The notes: generated from the sequence alone by a model not told the origin. DNA of 64,000 bases from Mucilaginibacter psychrotolerans (GCF_004519315.1 NZ_SOZE01000005.1:111190-175189), one strand, 5' to 3'; counted from the first letter of the stretch, positions 53,451-62,814 are shown. A program made the numbers and translations.

Positions 53451-54611
53451 ATGAAGCAGCAGGAAGTATTTAAAAAGATAGGCATCATTATACAGGAACT
53501 GAACGAACAGTATGAGTATCTGCAAACTACAGTAAACGACCTGAACGACCTGGAGCTGGAGCTTTTTGTTGCCAACACGCATTTTTTGAAGGACCACGCC
53601 GAGATTCTACGCAAGCTCAACGCCGTAAAAAGCCAGCCGGCACCCAAAACCAGTATTAAAGACGAGCCCAAATGGTTTGAACCTATGGTGCAGCCCGTAA
53701 AACCCGCCATTGCACCTTTTAAATTTGACACGCCCAAGCCTGTAAACAACGACGGTATACAGTTTGAGATAGTGCAGCCCAAAGATGAACTGCAATTTGA
53801 ACAACCTGAACCTATTGAAGAGCCTGAGCCGTTTACAGACCTTGTTGCCGATGCGCCGGAATTGGAGGAAGAACCCGAAACTATTCGCCACGAACTATTA
53901 CTGGATGAAGCAGATAATTTTGAGGATGAAGAAGAAGGCCAAAGCCAGGACGAAACTTTGCTAACGCCTGTAGCGGAAATAGAAGAAGAAGCTGAAGAAG
54001 AAGAACCTGAGGCAGAAGAAGAAGCAATTGAGGAGGAAGAAGAATGGGAGCCAACTGTGGCTGAAGTTGAACCAAAACCTTTGATTGAAGAAATACCCGA
54101 ACCCGTTGCTGAGGCCATTGAGCCCGAACCGGTAATTGAAGAGAAAGAAGATACACCTTTGGTGCCTGAGTTTACACTGTTTAACGAGCCGAAGAAAAAC
54201 GGCAACAAGGCTTTGGCCGAAAGTATGGAGGATATACAGGTAGAGAGCCTGATGCCAACAACCAAAAGCAAAAAAGCCGGGGAAGAAAAAGAAGCTGAGC
54301 CGGTGCTTACCCTTAACCAACGCCTATCAGCACAGAAGAAAGAAATTAAACCCGAGTCTGTTGAAGTTTTAGAGCCACTGGCCGATATCAAATCTGCCAT
54401 TACACTCAACGACAAGTTGCTTTTTGTGAAGGACCTGTTTAAAGGCTACAATTTGGCTTATACCGAAGCAATAGAAATTGTAAACCGCTTCACTACCTTT
54501 GAAGAAGCCGACCGCTTTTTGCAGAACAATTATGTAACCAAAAACAATTGGGAAGGCAAAAAGGAAACCTCGGATAAGTTTTATGCTTTGCTCAGGAGGC
54601 GTTACGCGTAA
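53451..54611 (+). CDS. Acidic protein with Glu-rich low-complexity linker, unknown function
   Basis: A 386-residue cytoplasmic protein in three parts. Residues 1-60 are a conserved-looking helical domain (KQQEVFKKIGIIIQELNEQYEYLQTTVNDLND...ILRKLNAVK). From about 75 to 280 the chain is very Glu/Pro-rich with many E-P and E-E-E runs, likely disordered. The last 70 residues (ITLNDKLLFVKDLFKGYNLAYTEAIEIVNRFTTFEEADRFLQNNYV) form a compact helical domain. The layout is that of a scaffold or chromosome/cell-cycle linked protein, but I have no direct match. ATG 53451 preferred; TTG at 53421 would add ten hydrophobic residues. It ends 11 bp before the convergent rodA stop. Confidence 0.7.
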   Translation: MKQQEVFKKIGIIIQELNEQYEYLQTTVNDLNDLELELFVANTHFLKDHAEILRKLNAVKSQPAPKTSIKDEPKWFEPMVQPVKPAIAPFKFDTPKPVNNDGIQFEIVQPKDELQFEQPEPIEEPEPFTDLVADAPELEEEPETIRHELLLDEADNFEDEEEGQSQDETLLTPVAEIEEEAEEEEPEAEEEAIEEEEEWEPTVAEVEPKPLIEEIPEPVAEAIEPEPVIEEKEDTPLVPEFTLFNEPKKNGNKALAESMEDIQVESLMPTTKSKKAGEEKEAEPVLTLNQRLSAQKKEIKPESVEVLEPLADIKSAITLNDKLLFVKDLFKGYNLAYTEAIEIVNRFTTFEEADRFLQNNYVTKNNWEGKKETSDKFYALLRRRYA

Positions 54612-54622
54612 ATAGCCACTCC

Positions 54623-55900
54623 CTATCCGTGGATAACCCCCATACGGTTGCTATCCAGCTTAAGCAGTATAAAAAGGAGGATGGTGAAGCTAAGCAATGA
54701 TGACCCACCATAACTGATGAAGGGTAGCGGAATACCAATCACCGGCATTACCCCAATGGCCATAGCTATATTGATAAGCACGTGGAAGAAAATAATTGAG
54801 GCCACGCCATACCCGTAAATACGCGAGAACGGCGCACGCTGCCGCTCGGCTATATGCACAATACGCAACAACAAGAACAAATACAGGCCCAATACCACCA
54901 CCGAGCCCGCGAAACCCCACTCCTCGCCTATGGTACAGAAAATAAAATCGGTGCTTTGTGCCGGTACAAAAGCATATTTGGTTTGTGTACCCTGCAGGTA
55001 TCCTTTACCCCATGCCCCGCCCGAGCCGATGGCTATTTTGGCCTGGTTCTGGTTGTAGCCAACGCCTTTAATATCTCTGGTAAGGCCCAATACCACATCT
55101 ATTCGCTTACGCTGATGCGGCTTTAAACCATGCTCGTACAAGGGCTTCACGCCAAACACGAAGGCTATGCTGATGGCCGCCCCAATGATTACTTTAAATA
55201 TCAACGGCCGATTCCTTTTGATGGTTAGCGATATGAGTACGGTTGCAATAACGATTACTGCAACCACATAAGCACTGGGGAAAAGCAGCGAGGTAATGAA
55301 AAGCGTAACCAGCAAGCCTACTACAATAAGAAAATAAGGCGACAAACCCTCGCGGTATAAAACGAATACCAACGAGCAAAACACGAGCGTGGAGCCGTCG
55401 TCGGGCTGCATCTTAATAAGCACCATGGGCAGCAGGATAATACCCCCTGCTATGATGAAACTCTTTGGATCGGTTACTTTGACGTTGGTTGCGCTGAGGT
55501 ATCGCGCCAGTAACAAACACGTCGCAAATTTGGCAAATTCAGAAGGTTGCAGCCTAAAGCCGCCGCCCATATCTATCCAGGCCTGGTTACCGCCCACATT
55601 GTGGCCCACTACCAACACCAGCAGTAGCAGCAACACGGTAGTTACGTAAAAAAAGGGGGCAAGGGCTGATAAGAAGCGGCTCTCGAGCAACAGTATCAAC
55701 ATAGCCAGCACAATAGCCACTACAATATAAATAAACTGTTTGCCGTAGCGGGTATCGGTATCTATAATACTGGGCTTGTTCTCATCATACACTGCTGCAT
55801 GTATATTGAACCAGCCGATAACGCACAACGTGATGAACAGGAAAACCGTTAGCCAGTCTACATTAGAAAAAAAGCTGCTGCGCTGATTGCTGTTATTCAT
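54623..55900 (-). CDS. rodA: Rod-shape determining protein RodA (SEDS glycosyltransferase)
   Basis: A 425-residue polytopic membrane protein of the SEDS family that polymerises lipid II into peptidoglycan together with PBP2. About ten helices are visible. The family motifs are present: GGNQAWIDMGGGFRLQPSEFAKFATCLLLARYLS, the extracellular loop YAFVPAQSTDFIFCTIGEEWGF with conserved acidic residues, and GVMPVIGIPLPFISYGGSSLLSF near the end. The C-terminal LDSNRMGVIHG is short. Its ATG overlaps the mrdA stop by 8 bp (ATGAATAA), so the two are translationally coupled. Last gene of the cell-shape operon. Confidence 0.97.
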   Translation of the reverse strand: MNNSNQRSSFFSNVDWLTVFLFITLCVIGWFNIHAAVYDENKPSIIDTDTRYGKQFIYIVVAIVLAMLILLLESRFLSALAPFFYVTTVLLLLLVLVVGHNVGGNQAWIDMGGGFRLQPSEFAKFATCLLLARYLSATNVKVTDPKSFIIAGGIILLPMVLIKMQPDDGSTLVFCSLVFVLYREGLSPYFLIVVGLLVTLFITSLLFPSAYVVAVIVIATVLISLTIKRNRPLIFKVIIGAAISIAFVFGVKPLYEHGLKPHQRKRIDVVLGLTRDIKGVGYNQNQAKIAIGSGGAWGKGYLQGTQTKYAFVPAQSTDFIFCTIGEEWGFAGSVVVLGLYLFLLLRIVHIAERQRAPFSRIYGYGVASIIFFHVLINIAMAIGVMPVIGIPLPFISYGGSSLLSFTILLFILLKLDSNRMGVIHG

Positions 55901-57905
55901 TGTCCTTTCGTTTTGGCAGCATAGCTGTTGGTTGGCTTAAGGGTTGTTTGCCCTTAGGTGCGCCGGGTACCTGCTGGTTCGCAGCAGCCTTAAGTTTAAG
56001 TTTGCTTAGCGAATCTACCTGCGCCTTCTTGAGGCTATCAACGTGCCGCTGACGTTTTTCCGTAGCTGTAAGCACAACGGGCGGAAGCAGGTTAGCATTC
56101 ATATAATACTCGGGGAAGATGCCCGACGCACGTGTTGAAATCTTGCCGGTTAAGTACTTTTCTACGATGAAGCTGGCGATAGGTGCAGCCCATGTTGCGC
56201 CCTGGCCAGATTTCTCCACTATCACCGCTATGGCAATCTTAGGATTATCTCGCGGGGCAAACGCCACGAACACCGAGTTATCTTTTTGGTTTGTTATTTG
56301 CGCTGTACCAGTCTTACCACACATAACAATACCGGGTATTTTTGAGCCATTGGCGGTACCCACATCCACCACCTGCTGCATGCCATCTATTGCATACCGA
56401 AAATAACCCGAATCTACCCCTACATAATTACGTACCGTATATTCCTTCTTAATAATGCGCTTATCGCCTATGGCCTTGATGAGATGGGGCTTGTAGTAAA
56501 AGCCTCGATTAGCAATAATGGCTTCTATATTGGCTAATTGAAGGGGCGTAGCAGATAACTCGCCCTGCCCTATACCAAGAGAAATAACCGTACTGGAGCG
56601 CCAACCGCCTTTACGGTACATTTTGTCATAATAATCGGCCTTGGGCAAAAGCCCCCTGCTCTCGCCGGGCAAATCAAGATCAAGCCGGGTGCCGAGGCCA
56701 AATTTAGCCACGTTGTTGCGCCATGCTCCGTAACCCGTATCAACGTTACGCGTTCCAAAGCGGTTCACTAATTTCTCGAACACCATGTCAAAATAACCGT
56801 TGCAGGAGTGCGCAATAGCGGAGCTAAGATTCACCGCACCATGCACCTCGTGATGGAAGCAGGGTATGCGGCGATTACCCGCCTGGTAATAGCCCGGGCA
56901 CACATAAACAGTCTGTGGCGTTATCATCCCCTCCTGCATAGCTATCAAAGCACTCAGCGGCTTAAACGACGAGCCGGGCGGATAAAGCGCCTGCACAGGT
57001 CTCACGAAGAATGGTTTGTAGGGATCTTTATATAATGCCGCCGCGTTGTTGCCACGTTGTTTGCCTACCAACAAGTTAGGGTCATAGGTGGGGCTGCTAA
57101 CAAAGCAGAGAATCTCGCCGGTGGAGGGCTCTATGGCAACAATGCTACCTATCTTATTGCGCATCAGTTCCTCGCCAAGCTTTTGTATGGTCATATCTAA
57201 TGACGATACTAACTTTTCTCCCGCTACTGCCACGGTATCGAACGCGCCATTGGCGTAAGAGCCTTTGGGCTGATTACGCGAATCGACCATCTTATTGAGC
57301 ACACCACGTTGCCCACGCAATACGGTTTCGTAAGATCTTTCTACGCCGCTGATGCCGATGTAGTCGCCCGGACTATAGTACCCGCCCGAACGTTTGATAA
57401 TGGGATCGGTAACCTCGCCTATATAGCCTAAAAACTGCGCAGCGGCAGAATCGGGATAAGAACGCACAGGCCGCTGTTGCGGGAAAAAGCCAACGAACTC
57501 TGAGAGGCGTTCCTGAAAAGTGGCATACAGCTGCGGCGATAGCTGTTTCTCGAAAACCGAGGCCCGGTATGGCGAATACTTACGCGCTTTGGCCATGCGT
57601 TTATCGTAGCCTGCCTTATCTATACCCAGCAGCTTGCAGAATTCAATGGTATCAAACGGTGTTACCTGTTTTGGTATCACCATAATATCATAGATGATAT
57701 CGCTCTGCACCATAATCTTGCCGTTCCTATCCAGGATGGGGCCACGGGCAGGATATTGTATCATCTTGCGGATCACGTTCTGACTGGCGTAGAGGGCATA
57801 GCGGTCATCCACCACCTGTATGTAAAACAGGCGGCCCAGTAATAGCAAAATAAAAGCGATGAAAATACCGGCGATTATATACCGCCGCTCAAAAAAACTG
57901 TTCAT
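55893..57905 (-). CDS. mrdA: Penicillin-binding protein 2 (peptidoglycan transpeptidase)
   Basis: A 670-residue class B penicillin-binding protein, the transpeptidase partner of RodA in side-wall growth. One N-terminal anchor (IIAGIFIAFILLLLGRLFYIQ) is followed by the pedestal with ARGPILDRNG and the transpeptidase: SSFK motif S312-S-F-K315, S367-C-N369 and K531-T-G-T534. The end is a Gln/Lys/Pro-rich tail. Stop of mreD and start of mrdA share one base (TAATG). A family of this type is sensitive to mecillinam-like beta-lactams. Confidence 0.97.
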   Translation of the reverse strand: MNSFFERRYIIAGIFIAFILLLLGRLFYIQVVDDRYALYASQNVIRKMIQYPARGPILDRNGKIMVQSDIIYDIMVIPKQVTPFDTIEFCKLLGIDKAGYDKRMAKARKYSPYRASVFEKQLSPQLYATFQERLSEFVGFFPQQRPVRSYPDSAAAQFLGYIGEVTDPIIKRSGGYYSPGDYIGISGVERSYETVLRGQRGVLNKMVDSRNQPKGSYANGAFDTVAVAGEKLVSSLDMTIQKLGEELMRNKIGSIVAIEPSTGEILCFVSSPTYDPNLLVGKQRGNNAAALYKDPYKPFFVRPVQALYPPGSSFKPLSALIAMQEGMITPQTVYVCPGYYQAGNRRIPCFHHEVHGAVNLSSAIAHSCNGYFDMVFEKLVNRFGTRNVDTGYGAWRNNVAKFGLGTRLDLDLPGESRGLLPKADYYDKMYRKGGWRSSTVISLGIGQGELSATPLQLANIEAIIANRGFYYKPHLIKAIGDKRIIKKEYTVRNYVGVDSGYFRYAIDGMQQVVDVGTANGSKIPGIVMCGKTGTAQITNQKDNSVFVAFAPRDNPKIAIAVIVEKSGQGATWAAPIASFIVEKYLTGKISTRASGIFPEYYMNANLLPPVVLTATEKRQRHVDSLKKAQVDSLSKLKLKAAANQQVPGAPKGKQPLSQPTAMLPKRKDNE

Positions 57906-58420
57906 TAACGCTGTTTTCTTCTGAAAAATAACAAGCCCGAAACGACCATCAAAAATACGGTAAATATTGAACTCGATATCCAGCGTATTAGTGTGTACTC
58001 GAATTCATTTATCCTAAAAACCTCCAGGTTGAACAGTACGAAGTGATGCACCAGCGTAAGCACCGAGGCGTAGAAGAAAAACCAGCGGAACCCCATAATA
58101 CTTAGGGTTGGCTCGGGTTCATTATCAAAACCATCCTTCTGCACGGTTATACTGATGAAAAGCACGCGCACCAGGGCGAGCACCGTACAGGCCGCAGCAT
58201 GCAGCCCCGGCGTATCGTAAAACATGTCGATAGTGAGCCCCACCACAAACGACAGGATAAACAACATTACGTTGGGTATCTCGAAAGGCAGCAGCAGTAT
58301 AAAAAGGATATACAGGTATGGGATGCTCAAATCGTATAGCGCAACATTCTTCAGCAAGAAAACCTGCAGGAAGATGAGCAAAACGAAACGCACCAGGTTG
58401 ATCAGGATTACCCTACTCAT
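57905..58420 (-). CDS. mreD: Rod-shape determining protein MreD
   Basis: A 171-residue membrane protein with about five helices (SRVILINLVRFVLLIFLQVFLL; LYILFILLLPFEIPNVMLFILSFVVGLTIDMFYD; FFYASVLTLVHHFVLF; ISSSIFTVFLMVVSGLLFF). It links MreC to MreB and the elongation synthase. I start it at ATG 58420 because that ATG overlaps the mreC stop by 8 bp (ATGAGTAG); a TTG 42 bp upstream would add a charged, non-family leader. Weakly conserved in sequence, as in other phyla, but position and helix pattern leave little doubt. Confidence 0.9.
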   Translation of the reverse strand: MSRVILINLVRFVLLIFLQVFLLKNVALYDLSIPYLYILFILLLPFEIPNVMLFILSFVVGLTIDMFYDTPGLHAAACTVLALVRVLFISITVQKDGFDNEPEPTLSIMGFRWFFFYASVLTLVHHFVLFNLEVFRINEFEYTLIRWISSSIFTVFLMVVSGLLFFRRKQR

Positions 58421-59246
58421 CTTTCTTCTCCTGGGCCTCCAATCCCGTTTGCTCGGTAGCAAACTTGTTGTTTATTACGTAAACGTATTCCAGCTTACTG
58501 AAATCTACGGCCAGTTGCACTTCCATCTTCAGGAAGAAGCCTGTGCCTTTAGCGTTGAGGCCGCTTACTTTACCTACAGGGATCCCCGCCGGGAAAAGCG
58601 ATAACTGCGAAGTTACCACCTGCTCGCCTACTTTTGGCGATGCGTTGTTAGATACATCCTCCAGCAGGGCCTTGTGCGGATCAAAATCTTCGCCCCATTG
58701 CAGGTAGCCAATTTCTTTATGGGTAGCCAGCATAACGCTGAAACGCGAATCTTTATGCAGCATCGACTGCACGATAGAAACATGCTCGCCTACCAGCACT
58801 ACTTTGCCCACTATCCCCGCGCCGGTTATTACGCCCATGCCCTTATCAAGGCCGTCTTTTCTGCCACGGTTGATGGTAAGATAATTATTCCGCTTGTTAA
58901 CCGAGTTGTTGATAACCTTGGCTTCTATATACTCGTATTGTTGTTTGTAAATGGTATCGTTCACCATGTGTTTGGCAACCGAATCTGCGTATTTAGAGGA
59001 GCGTAGCTGGTTACGAAGCTCGGCGTTTTCGCGGGCCAATTGGTCGTTTACCTCGCGTAAAGAAAGGTAGCCTTTTAGCTCGTCGGCTCTGGCGTAGAAC
59101 TCGCTGGTAACCTTGTTGGTGCTGTTGATGAAGCTGGCCTTTTGGAAGGAGTTGTATTTGATATAAATAACCAGCGATGCAACAAAAAAAATGAGAAACA
59201 AAAAGAATGCGTTGTACTTAGTGATAAATATCAGGAGGTTACGCAT
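58413..59246 (-). CDS. mreC: Rod-shape determining protein MreC
   Basis: A 277-residue periplasmic protein anchored by an N-terminal helix (YNAFFLFLIFFVASLVIYIKY). A coiled coil follows (EFYARADELKGYLSLREVNDQLARENAELRNQLRSS), then the two beta-barrel MreC domain: NNYLTINRGRKDGLDKGMGVITGAGIVGKVVLVGEHVSIVQSMLHKDSRF and the matching VGEQVVTSQLSLFPAGIPVGKVSGL. It organises the elongation machinery by dimerising and binding PBP2. The end carries a short charged tail. A 105-bp gap with a hairpin separates it from mreB, and mreD overlaps its stop. Confidence 0.95.
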   Translation of the reverse strand: MRNLLIFITKYNAFFLFLIFFVASLVIYIKYNSFQKASFINSTNKVTSEFYARADELKGYLSLREVNDQLARENAELRNQLRSSKYADSVAKHMVNDTIYKQQYEYIEAKVINNSVNKRNNYLTINRGRKDGLDKGMGVITGAGIVGKVVLVGEHVSIVQSMLHKDSRFSVMLATHKEIGYLQWGEDFDPHKALLEDVSNNASPKVGEQVVTSQLSLFPAGIPVGKVSGLNAKGTGFFLKMEVQLAVDFSKLEYVYVINNKFATEQTGLEAQEKKDE

Positions 59247-59279
59247 CTACTTAAAAATTGGAGTTTAGAATTAAGAGTC

Positions 59280-59331
59280 AAGAACCAAGAGACAAGACAG
59301 GATTTCCTTTTCTTCTTGATTCTTGGTTCTT
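59280..59331 (-). other. Intercistronic hairpin between mreB and mreC
   Basis: Perfect 11-bp inverted repeat AAGAACCAAGA (59280-59290) with TCTTGGTTCTT (59321-59331). The surrounding words (AGAATTAAGAGTCAAG, GACAAGACAGG) belong to the simple GA/CT-type sequences that occur between genes. No T-run follows on the minus strand, so it is not a strong terminator; it may lower or stabilise the mreC message relative to mreB. Confidence 0.6.
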
Positions 59332-59351
59332 ATATCTTGCCTCACTAACAG

Positions 59352-60374
59352 CTATTGCATTAAAAACTTAAAGTTACCAATATTCTTAAGGGCAGTACCG
59401 GTTCCTCGTACTACAGCGCGCAACGGGTCTTCGGCAACGTGCACGGGCAGCTTGGTTTTTGCCGCTACACGTTTGTCTAAGCCGCGTAATAACGCGCCGC
59501 CACCTGTAAGGTAAATACCGGTTTGGTAAATATCTGCAGAAAGTTCCGGAGGGGTTATCTCCAATGCCTTCAGTATTGCTTCTTCTATTTTGGAGATTGA
59601 TTTATCCAGGCAATGCGCAATTTCGGTGTAGGATACGGTGATTTGCTTAGGCACGCCGGTCATCAAATCGCGGCCCTGTACGGCGAAATCTGCAGGTGGC
59701 TCAGAAAGCTCTGGAAGAGCGGCACCTACTTCGATTTTTATCTTCTCTGCGGTACGGTCGCCAATCATGATGTTGTGCTGGCGGCGGATGTACTGTACAA
59801 TGTCTGAGTCGAAGTTATCACCGGCTACGCGGATACTCTGATCGCAAACGATACCTGATAAAGCGATAACAGCAATCTCAGTAGTACCGCCACCAATATC
59901 GATAATCATGTTACCCATCGGCTCTTCTACGTCGATACCGATACCCACGGCAGCAGCCATTGGTTCGTATATCAGGTACACTTCTTTAGCACCTGCAATT
60001 TCGGCGCTATCGCGTACCGCGCGTTTCTCTACCTCGGTAATGCCCGATGGGATACAAATAACCATACGCAGCGATGGGAAGAACCACCCCTTGCCCTGGT
60101 TAATCATTTTGATCATCCCGCGTATCATCAGCTCGGCGGCATTAAAGTCGGCAATTACGCCATCTTTAAGCGGGCGCACGGTGCGGATGTTATCATGGGT
60201 TTTACCCTCCATTTGCATGGCCTGGCGGCCAATGGCAATCACTTTGTTTGTGGTACGGTCGAAAGCCACTATCGAAGGCTCATCAACAACCACTTTATCA
60301 TTATGTATAATGAGGGTATTTGCAGTACCCAAATCTATGGCGATTTCTTGTGTGAAAAAATTAAATAAACCCAT
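59352..60374 (-). CDS. mreB: Rod-shape determining protein MreB (actin homologue)
   Basis: A 340-residue bacterial actin that polymerises under the membrane and positions the elongation machinery. Phosphate-1 IAIDLGTANTLI, connect-1 and phosphate-2 MIIDIGGGTTEIAVI, and the adenosine/connect-2 segment GIYLTGGGALLRGLD are all present. The N-terminus MGLFNFFTQEIAIDLG has the hydrophobic start used to touch the membrane. First gene of the five-gene operon and 293 bp downstream of purH on the same strand; a -7 element lies just upstream of its ATG at 60374. Confidence 0.98.
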   Translation of the reverse strand: MGLFNFFTQEIAIDLGTANTLIIHNDKVVVDEPSIVAFDRTTNKVIAIGRQAMQMEGKTHDNIRTVRPLKDGVIADFNAAELMIRGMIKMINQGKGWFFPSLRMVICIPSGITEVEKRAVRDSAEIAGAKEVYLIYEPMAAAVGIGIDVEEPMGNMIIDIGGGTTEIAVIALSGIVCDQSIRVAGDNFDSDIVQYIRRQHNIMIGDRTAEKIKIEVGAALPELSEPPADFAVQGRDLMTGVPKQITVSYTEIAHCLDKSISKIEEAILKALEITPPELSADIYQTGIYLTGGGALLRGLDKRVAAKTKLPVHVAEDPLRAVVRGTGTALKNIGNFKFLMQ

Positions 60375-60666
60375 GTGGCGTTATTTCAAATATTTTGCAA
60401 AGTTAATAATAATGAACACTAATTATCACCAATAGGTTAAGCAATCTATGGCTTTAACTATTTATTGAGTAAACACGAATTTCACGAATGAAGGCGAATT
60501 TTCACAAATCTTAACCTAAATTCAACGCAGCCCTCAACACTATTCTATTGGTGTAAATTAGTAATTAATAACTCCCTTTTGGGGGAATTAGTGTTTTTAT
60601 TTTAGTTTTAATTAATATGGGTTATTGTAAACCATTCACTATTCTCAACTCGCCATTCACTAAAAC
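60375..60666. other. Intergenic region between purH and mreB
   Basis: About 290 bp that hold the likely mreB promoter near the left end. At 60474-60510 the words CACGAATTTCACGAATG and GCGAATTTTCACAAAT form a degenerate tandem array (unit about CACGAATTT), a kind of intergenic repeat I have seen in this phylum. No gene is supported. Confidence 0.5.
60398..60405 (-). promoter_or_regulatory. Candidate -7 element of the cell-shape operon
   Basis: Minus-strand TAACTTTG fits TAnnTTTG and predicts a start near 60391, about 17 nt before the mreB ATG. A possible -33 word (ATTGG at 60429-60433) is 23 bp away, slightly long. Supports separate transcription of mreBCD-mrdA-rodA from purH. Confidence 0.4.
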
Positions 60667-62193
60667 TTAGTGCTTAAAGTGCCTCACCCCGGTTGTAACC
60701 ATGGCAATGCCTTTTTGGTTGCACATGTTGATAGAATCCTGGTCTTTTATTGATCCGCCCGGCTGTAAAACAGCAGTGATGCCCGCATCGGCTGCTATCT
60801 CCACGCAATCCGGGAAGGGGAAGAAAGCATCAGATGCCATTACAGCACCCTTCAGGTCGAACCCGAAGCTTTCGGCTTTGATGATAGCCTGCTTCAAAGA
60901 ATCTACCCTTGAAGTTTGGCCAACGCCACTTGCCATCAGCTGGCTGTTTTTAGCGAAAACAATGGTGTTAGATTTGGTGTGCTTTACTACTTTGTTGGCA
61001 AAGAACAAGTCTTTCAGTTCCTCCGTAGTGGGCACCTTTTCGGTTACCGGATTCATTTGCAACGGGCCTTCTATCACCAGGTCCATATCCTGCTCTATAA
61101 CGCCATTCAACAGGGTTTTGAATTGCTTTGTCGGCAATTCAACCTTGTTGCGGATGAGCACGATTCGGTTCTTTTTAGCCGTCAACACTTTTAGCGCATC
61201 GTCGGTATAAGCAGGGGCAATCAGTACCTCGTAAAATATCTTGTCTATTTCCAAAGCAGTTGCCTCGCAAACTTCAGCGTTGGTGATCAGTACGCCGCCA
61301 AATGCCGAAACCGGGTCGCAAGCCAGGGCATCTAACCAGGCCTCTTTGGTATGTAAGCGACTGGCAATACCGCAGGCGTTTGTATGCTTCAGTATAGCAA
61401 ATGTTGGTTCGGTAAATTCGTTTATCAGTGCTACTGCAGCATCCACATCCACCAGGTTGTTGTAGGAGAGTTCTTTACCGTTCAGCTTGGTGAACATAGC
61501 TTCCAGGTTACCGTAGAACGTGCCCTTTTGGTGCGGATTTTCGCCGTAACGCAAAGTCTGACTGGTTTGGATACTCTGTTTAAAAACAGGCATCGGCTCA
61601 GTTTGGTCGAAATATTGGAAAATGTGCGTATCGTAGTTAGACGATATATTGAACGCTTTTTGCGCGAAAGTGCGGCGTTGGTCGATAGTAGTGGCACCAT
61701 CCTGGCTTTTCAGGATATCCTCTAAAATACCGTAATCGTTTTTAGAGGCTACGATAACCACATCTTTAAAATTCTTTGCTGCCGCGCGGATAAGTGAGAT
61801 ACCGCCGATATCTATCTTCTCGATGATATCTTCCTGGCCTGCGCCCGAGTTAACGGTTTCTTCGAAGGGGTACAGGTCTACGATAACCAGGTCGATCTCC
61901 GGGATGGCGTATTGCGCTAATTGCTGCGCATCGCTATCCAACCCGCGGCGCGATAAAATGCCACCAAACACCTTGGGGTGCAGGGTTTTTACACGGCCAC
62001 CCAGTATAGATGGGTACGAGGTAAGATCCTCAACGGCAATCACATCAACCCCAAGGTCGCGGATAAAAGTTTCGGTACCACCGGTTGAATATATGTTGAC
62101 ACCAAGGCGGTTCAGCTCGTGAATGATCGGCTCGAGGTTGTCTTTGTAATAAACAGAAATAAGGGCGTTTTTTATTTGAACGGACTGGCTCAT
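60667..62193 (-). CDS. purH: Bifunctional AICAR formyltransferase/IMP cyclohydrolase
   Basis: A 508-residue enzyme for the last two steps of purine synthesis. The N-terminal MGS-like cyclohydrolase domain has YSTGGTETFIRDLG and G-G-R-V-K-T-L-H-P-K (65-74); the formyltransferase domain has LRYGENPHQ (214-222), K269-H-T-N-A-C-G275 with the catalytic Lys-His, and near the end PDCVEIAADAGITAVLQPGGSIKDQDSI. The usual K-H-x-N-P-C-G reads N-A-C-G here, a mild change. Cytosolic. Placed ahead of the mreB operon, as in many Bacteroidota. Promoter-like TACCTTTG just upstream. Confidence 0.98.
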   Translation of the reverse strand: MSQSVQIKNALISVYYKDNLEPIIHELNRLGVNIYSTGGTETFIRDLGVDVIAVEDLTSYPSILGGRVKTLHPKVFGGILSRRGLDSDAQQLAQYAIPEIDLVIVDLYPFEETVNSGAGQEDIIEKIDIGGISLIRAAAKNFKDVVIVASKNDYGILEDILKSQDGATTIDQRRTFAQKAFNISSNYDTHIFQYFDQTEPMPVFKQSIQTSQTLRYGENPHQKGTFYGNLEAMFTKLNGKELSYNNLVDVDAAVALINEFTEPTFAILKHTNACGIASRLHTKEAWLDALACDPVSAFGGVLITNAEVCEATALEIDKIFYEVLIAPAYTDDALKVLTAKKNRIVLIRNKVELPTKQFKTLLNGVIEQDMDLVIEGPLQMNPVTEKVPTTEELKDLFFANKVVKHTKSNTIVFAKNSQLMASGVGQTSRVDSLKQAIIKAESFGFDLKGAVMASDAFFPFPDCVEIAADAGITAVLQPGGSIKDQDSINMCNQKGIAMVTTGVRHFKH

Positions 62194-62215
62194 TTGCAGG
62201 GCTTTTTTTGAGCCG

Positions 62216-62223
62216 CAAAGGTA
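62216..62223 (-). promoter_or_regulatory. Candidate -7 element of purH
   Basis: Minus-strand TACCTTTG matches TAnnTTTG, predicting a start near 62210 and a 17-nt leader to the purH ATG at 62193. A -33 TTTG is not visible at the expected place, where the TTAGAG-type repeat (62233-62259) begins. Confidence 0.45.
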
Positions 62224-62379
62224 TGAATTACAGATTAGAGATTAGAGACTTAGGGTTAGTTTTTTTTATTGCGTTTGTAATTGATGCTTAGGGATATAAA
62301 AAGGATGTTTTGGCATAAAAATTCGCCTGGGTTTGTTGCACTTTGGGCACGCTATCCGTAAAGATAAAAAAACAATCTT

Positions 62380-62814
62380 ATGAAGACTTTAGCTAAACTA
62401 TCTGCGTGCATTATCATCCTGTTTGCTGCGGCCTGCACCAAAATGCAGGAAGTGGTACTCATTAACCAGCCGCTCACCGGCACCTGGAAATTAAATGCCA
62501 CTTATATGGACCCGGGCGATGGCAGCGGTACTTACCACCCGGTTACCGCTGCCGGCAACAACAGCATCACCCTCAAAACCAACGGAGAATTAGAGATTAG
62601 CGGGCTAGACGATACGGAGAACTTTTTACTACATTTTTCGCAATACAAAAGCTTTACCATACAGGATAGCGTAACCCTTGTATTTAAAGAACACGCTAAC
62701 AATAACACCCAGAAATTCATTTATAAAATAGAGGGTGATAAGCTATCGCTAATACCCGCCGGCCCCGTTATGTGCATAGAAGGCTGTGGTGTACGGTTCG
62801 TGAAAGTGAATTAG
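62380..62814 (+). CDS. Lipocalin-like small lipoprotein
   Basis: A 144-residue lipoprotein. Signal MKTLAKLSACIIILFAAAC with lipobox A-A-A-C19. The mature part has the lipocalin-like opening LTGTWKLNATYMDPGDGSGTYHPV and alternating strands (NSITLKTNGELEISG; KSFTIQDSVTLVFKEH; KFIYKIEGDKLSLIPAGPVMCIEGCGVRFVKVN). The two Cys in the CIEGC segment may form a disulfide. Such proteins are common, and mostly uncharacterised, in Sphingobacteriaceae. Simple repeats flank the gene on both sides, the right one starting at its stop codon. Confidence 0.75.
   Translation: MKTLAKLSACIIILFAAACTKMQEVVLINQPLTGTWKLNATYMDPGDGSGTYHPVTAAGNNSITLKTNGELEISGLDDTENFLLHFSQYKSFTIQDSVTLVFKEHANNNTQKFIYKIEGDKLSLIPAGPVMCIEGCGVRFVKVN

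Noticed and set aside
53402..54415. Minus-strand frame of 337 codons, very Ser-rich
   Set aside because: It is the complement of the Glu-rich linker of the gene at 53451; Glu codons read backwards give Ser and Phe runs.
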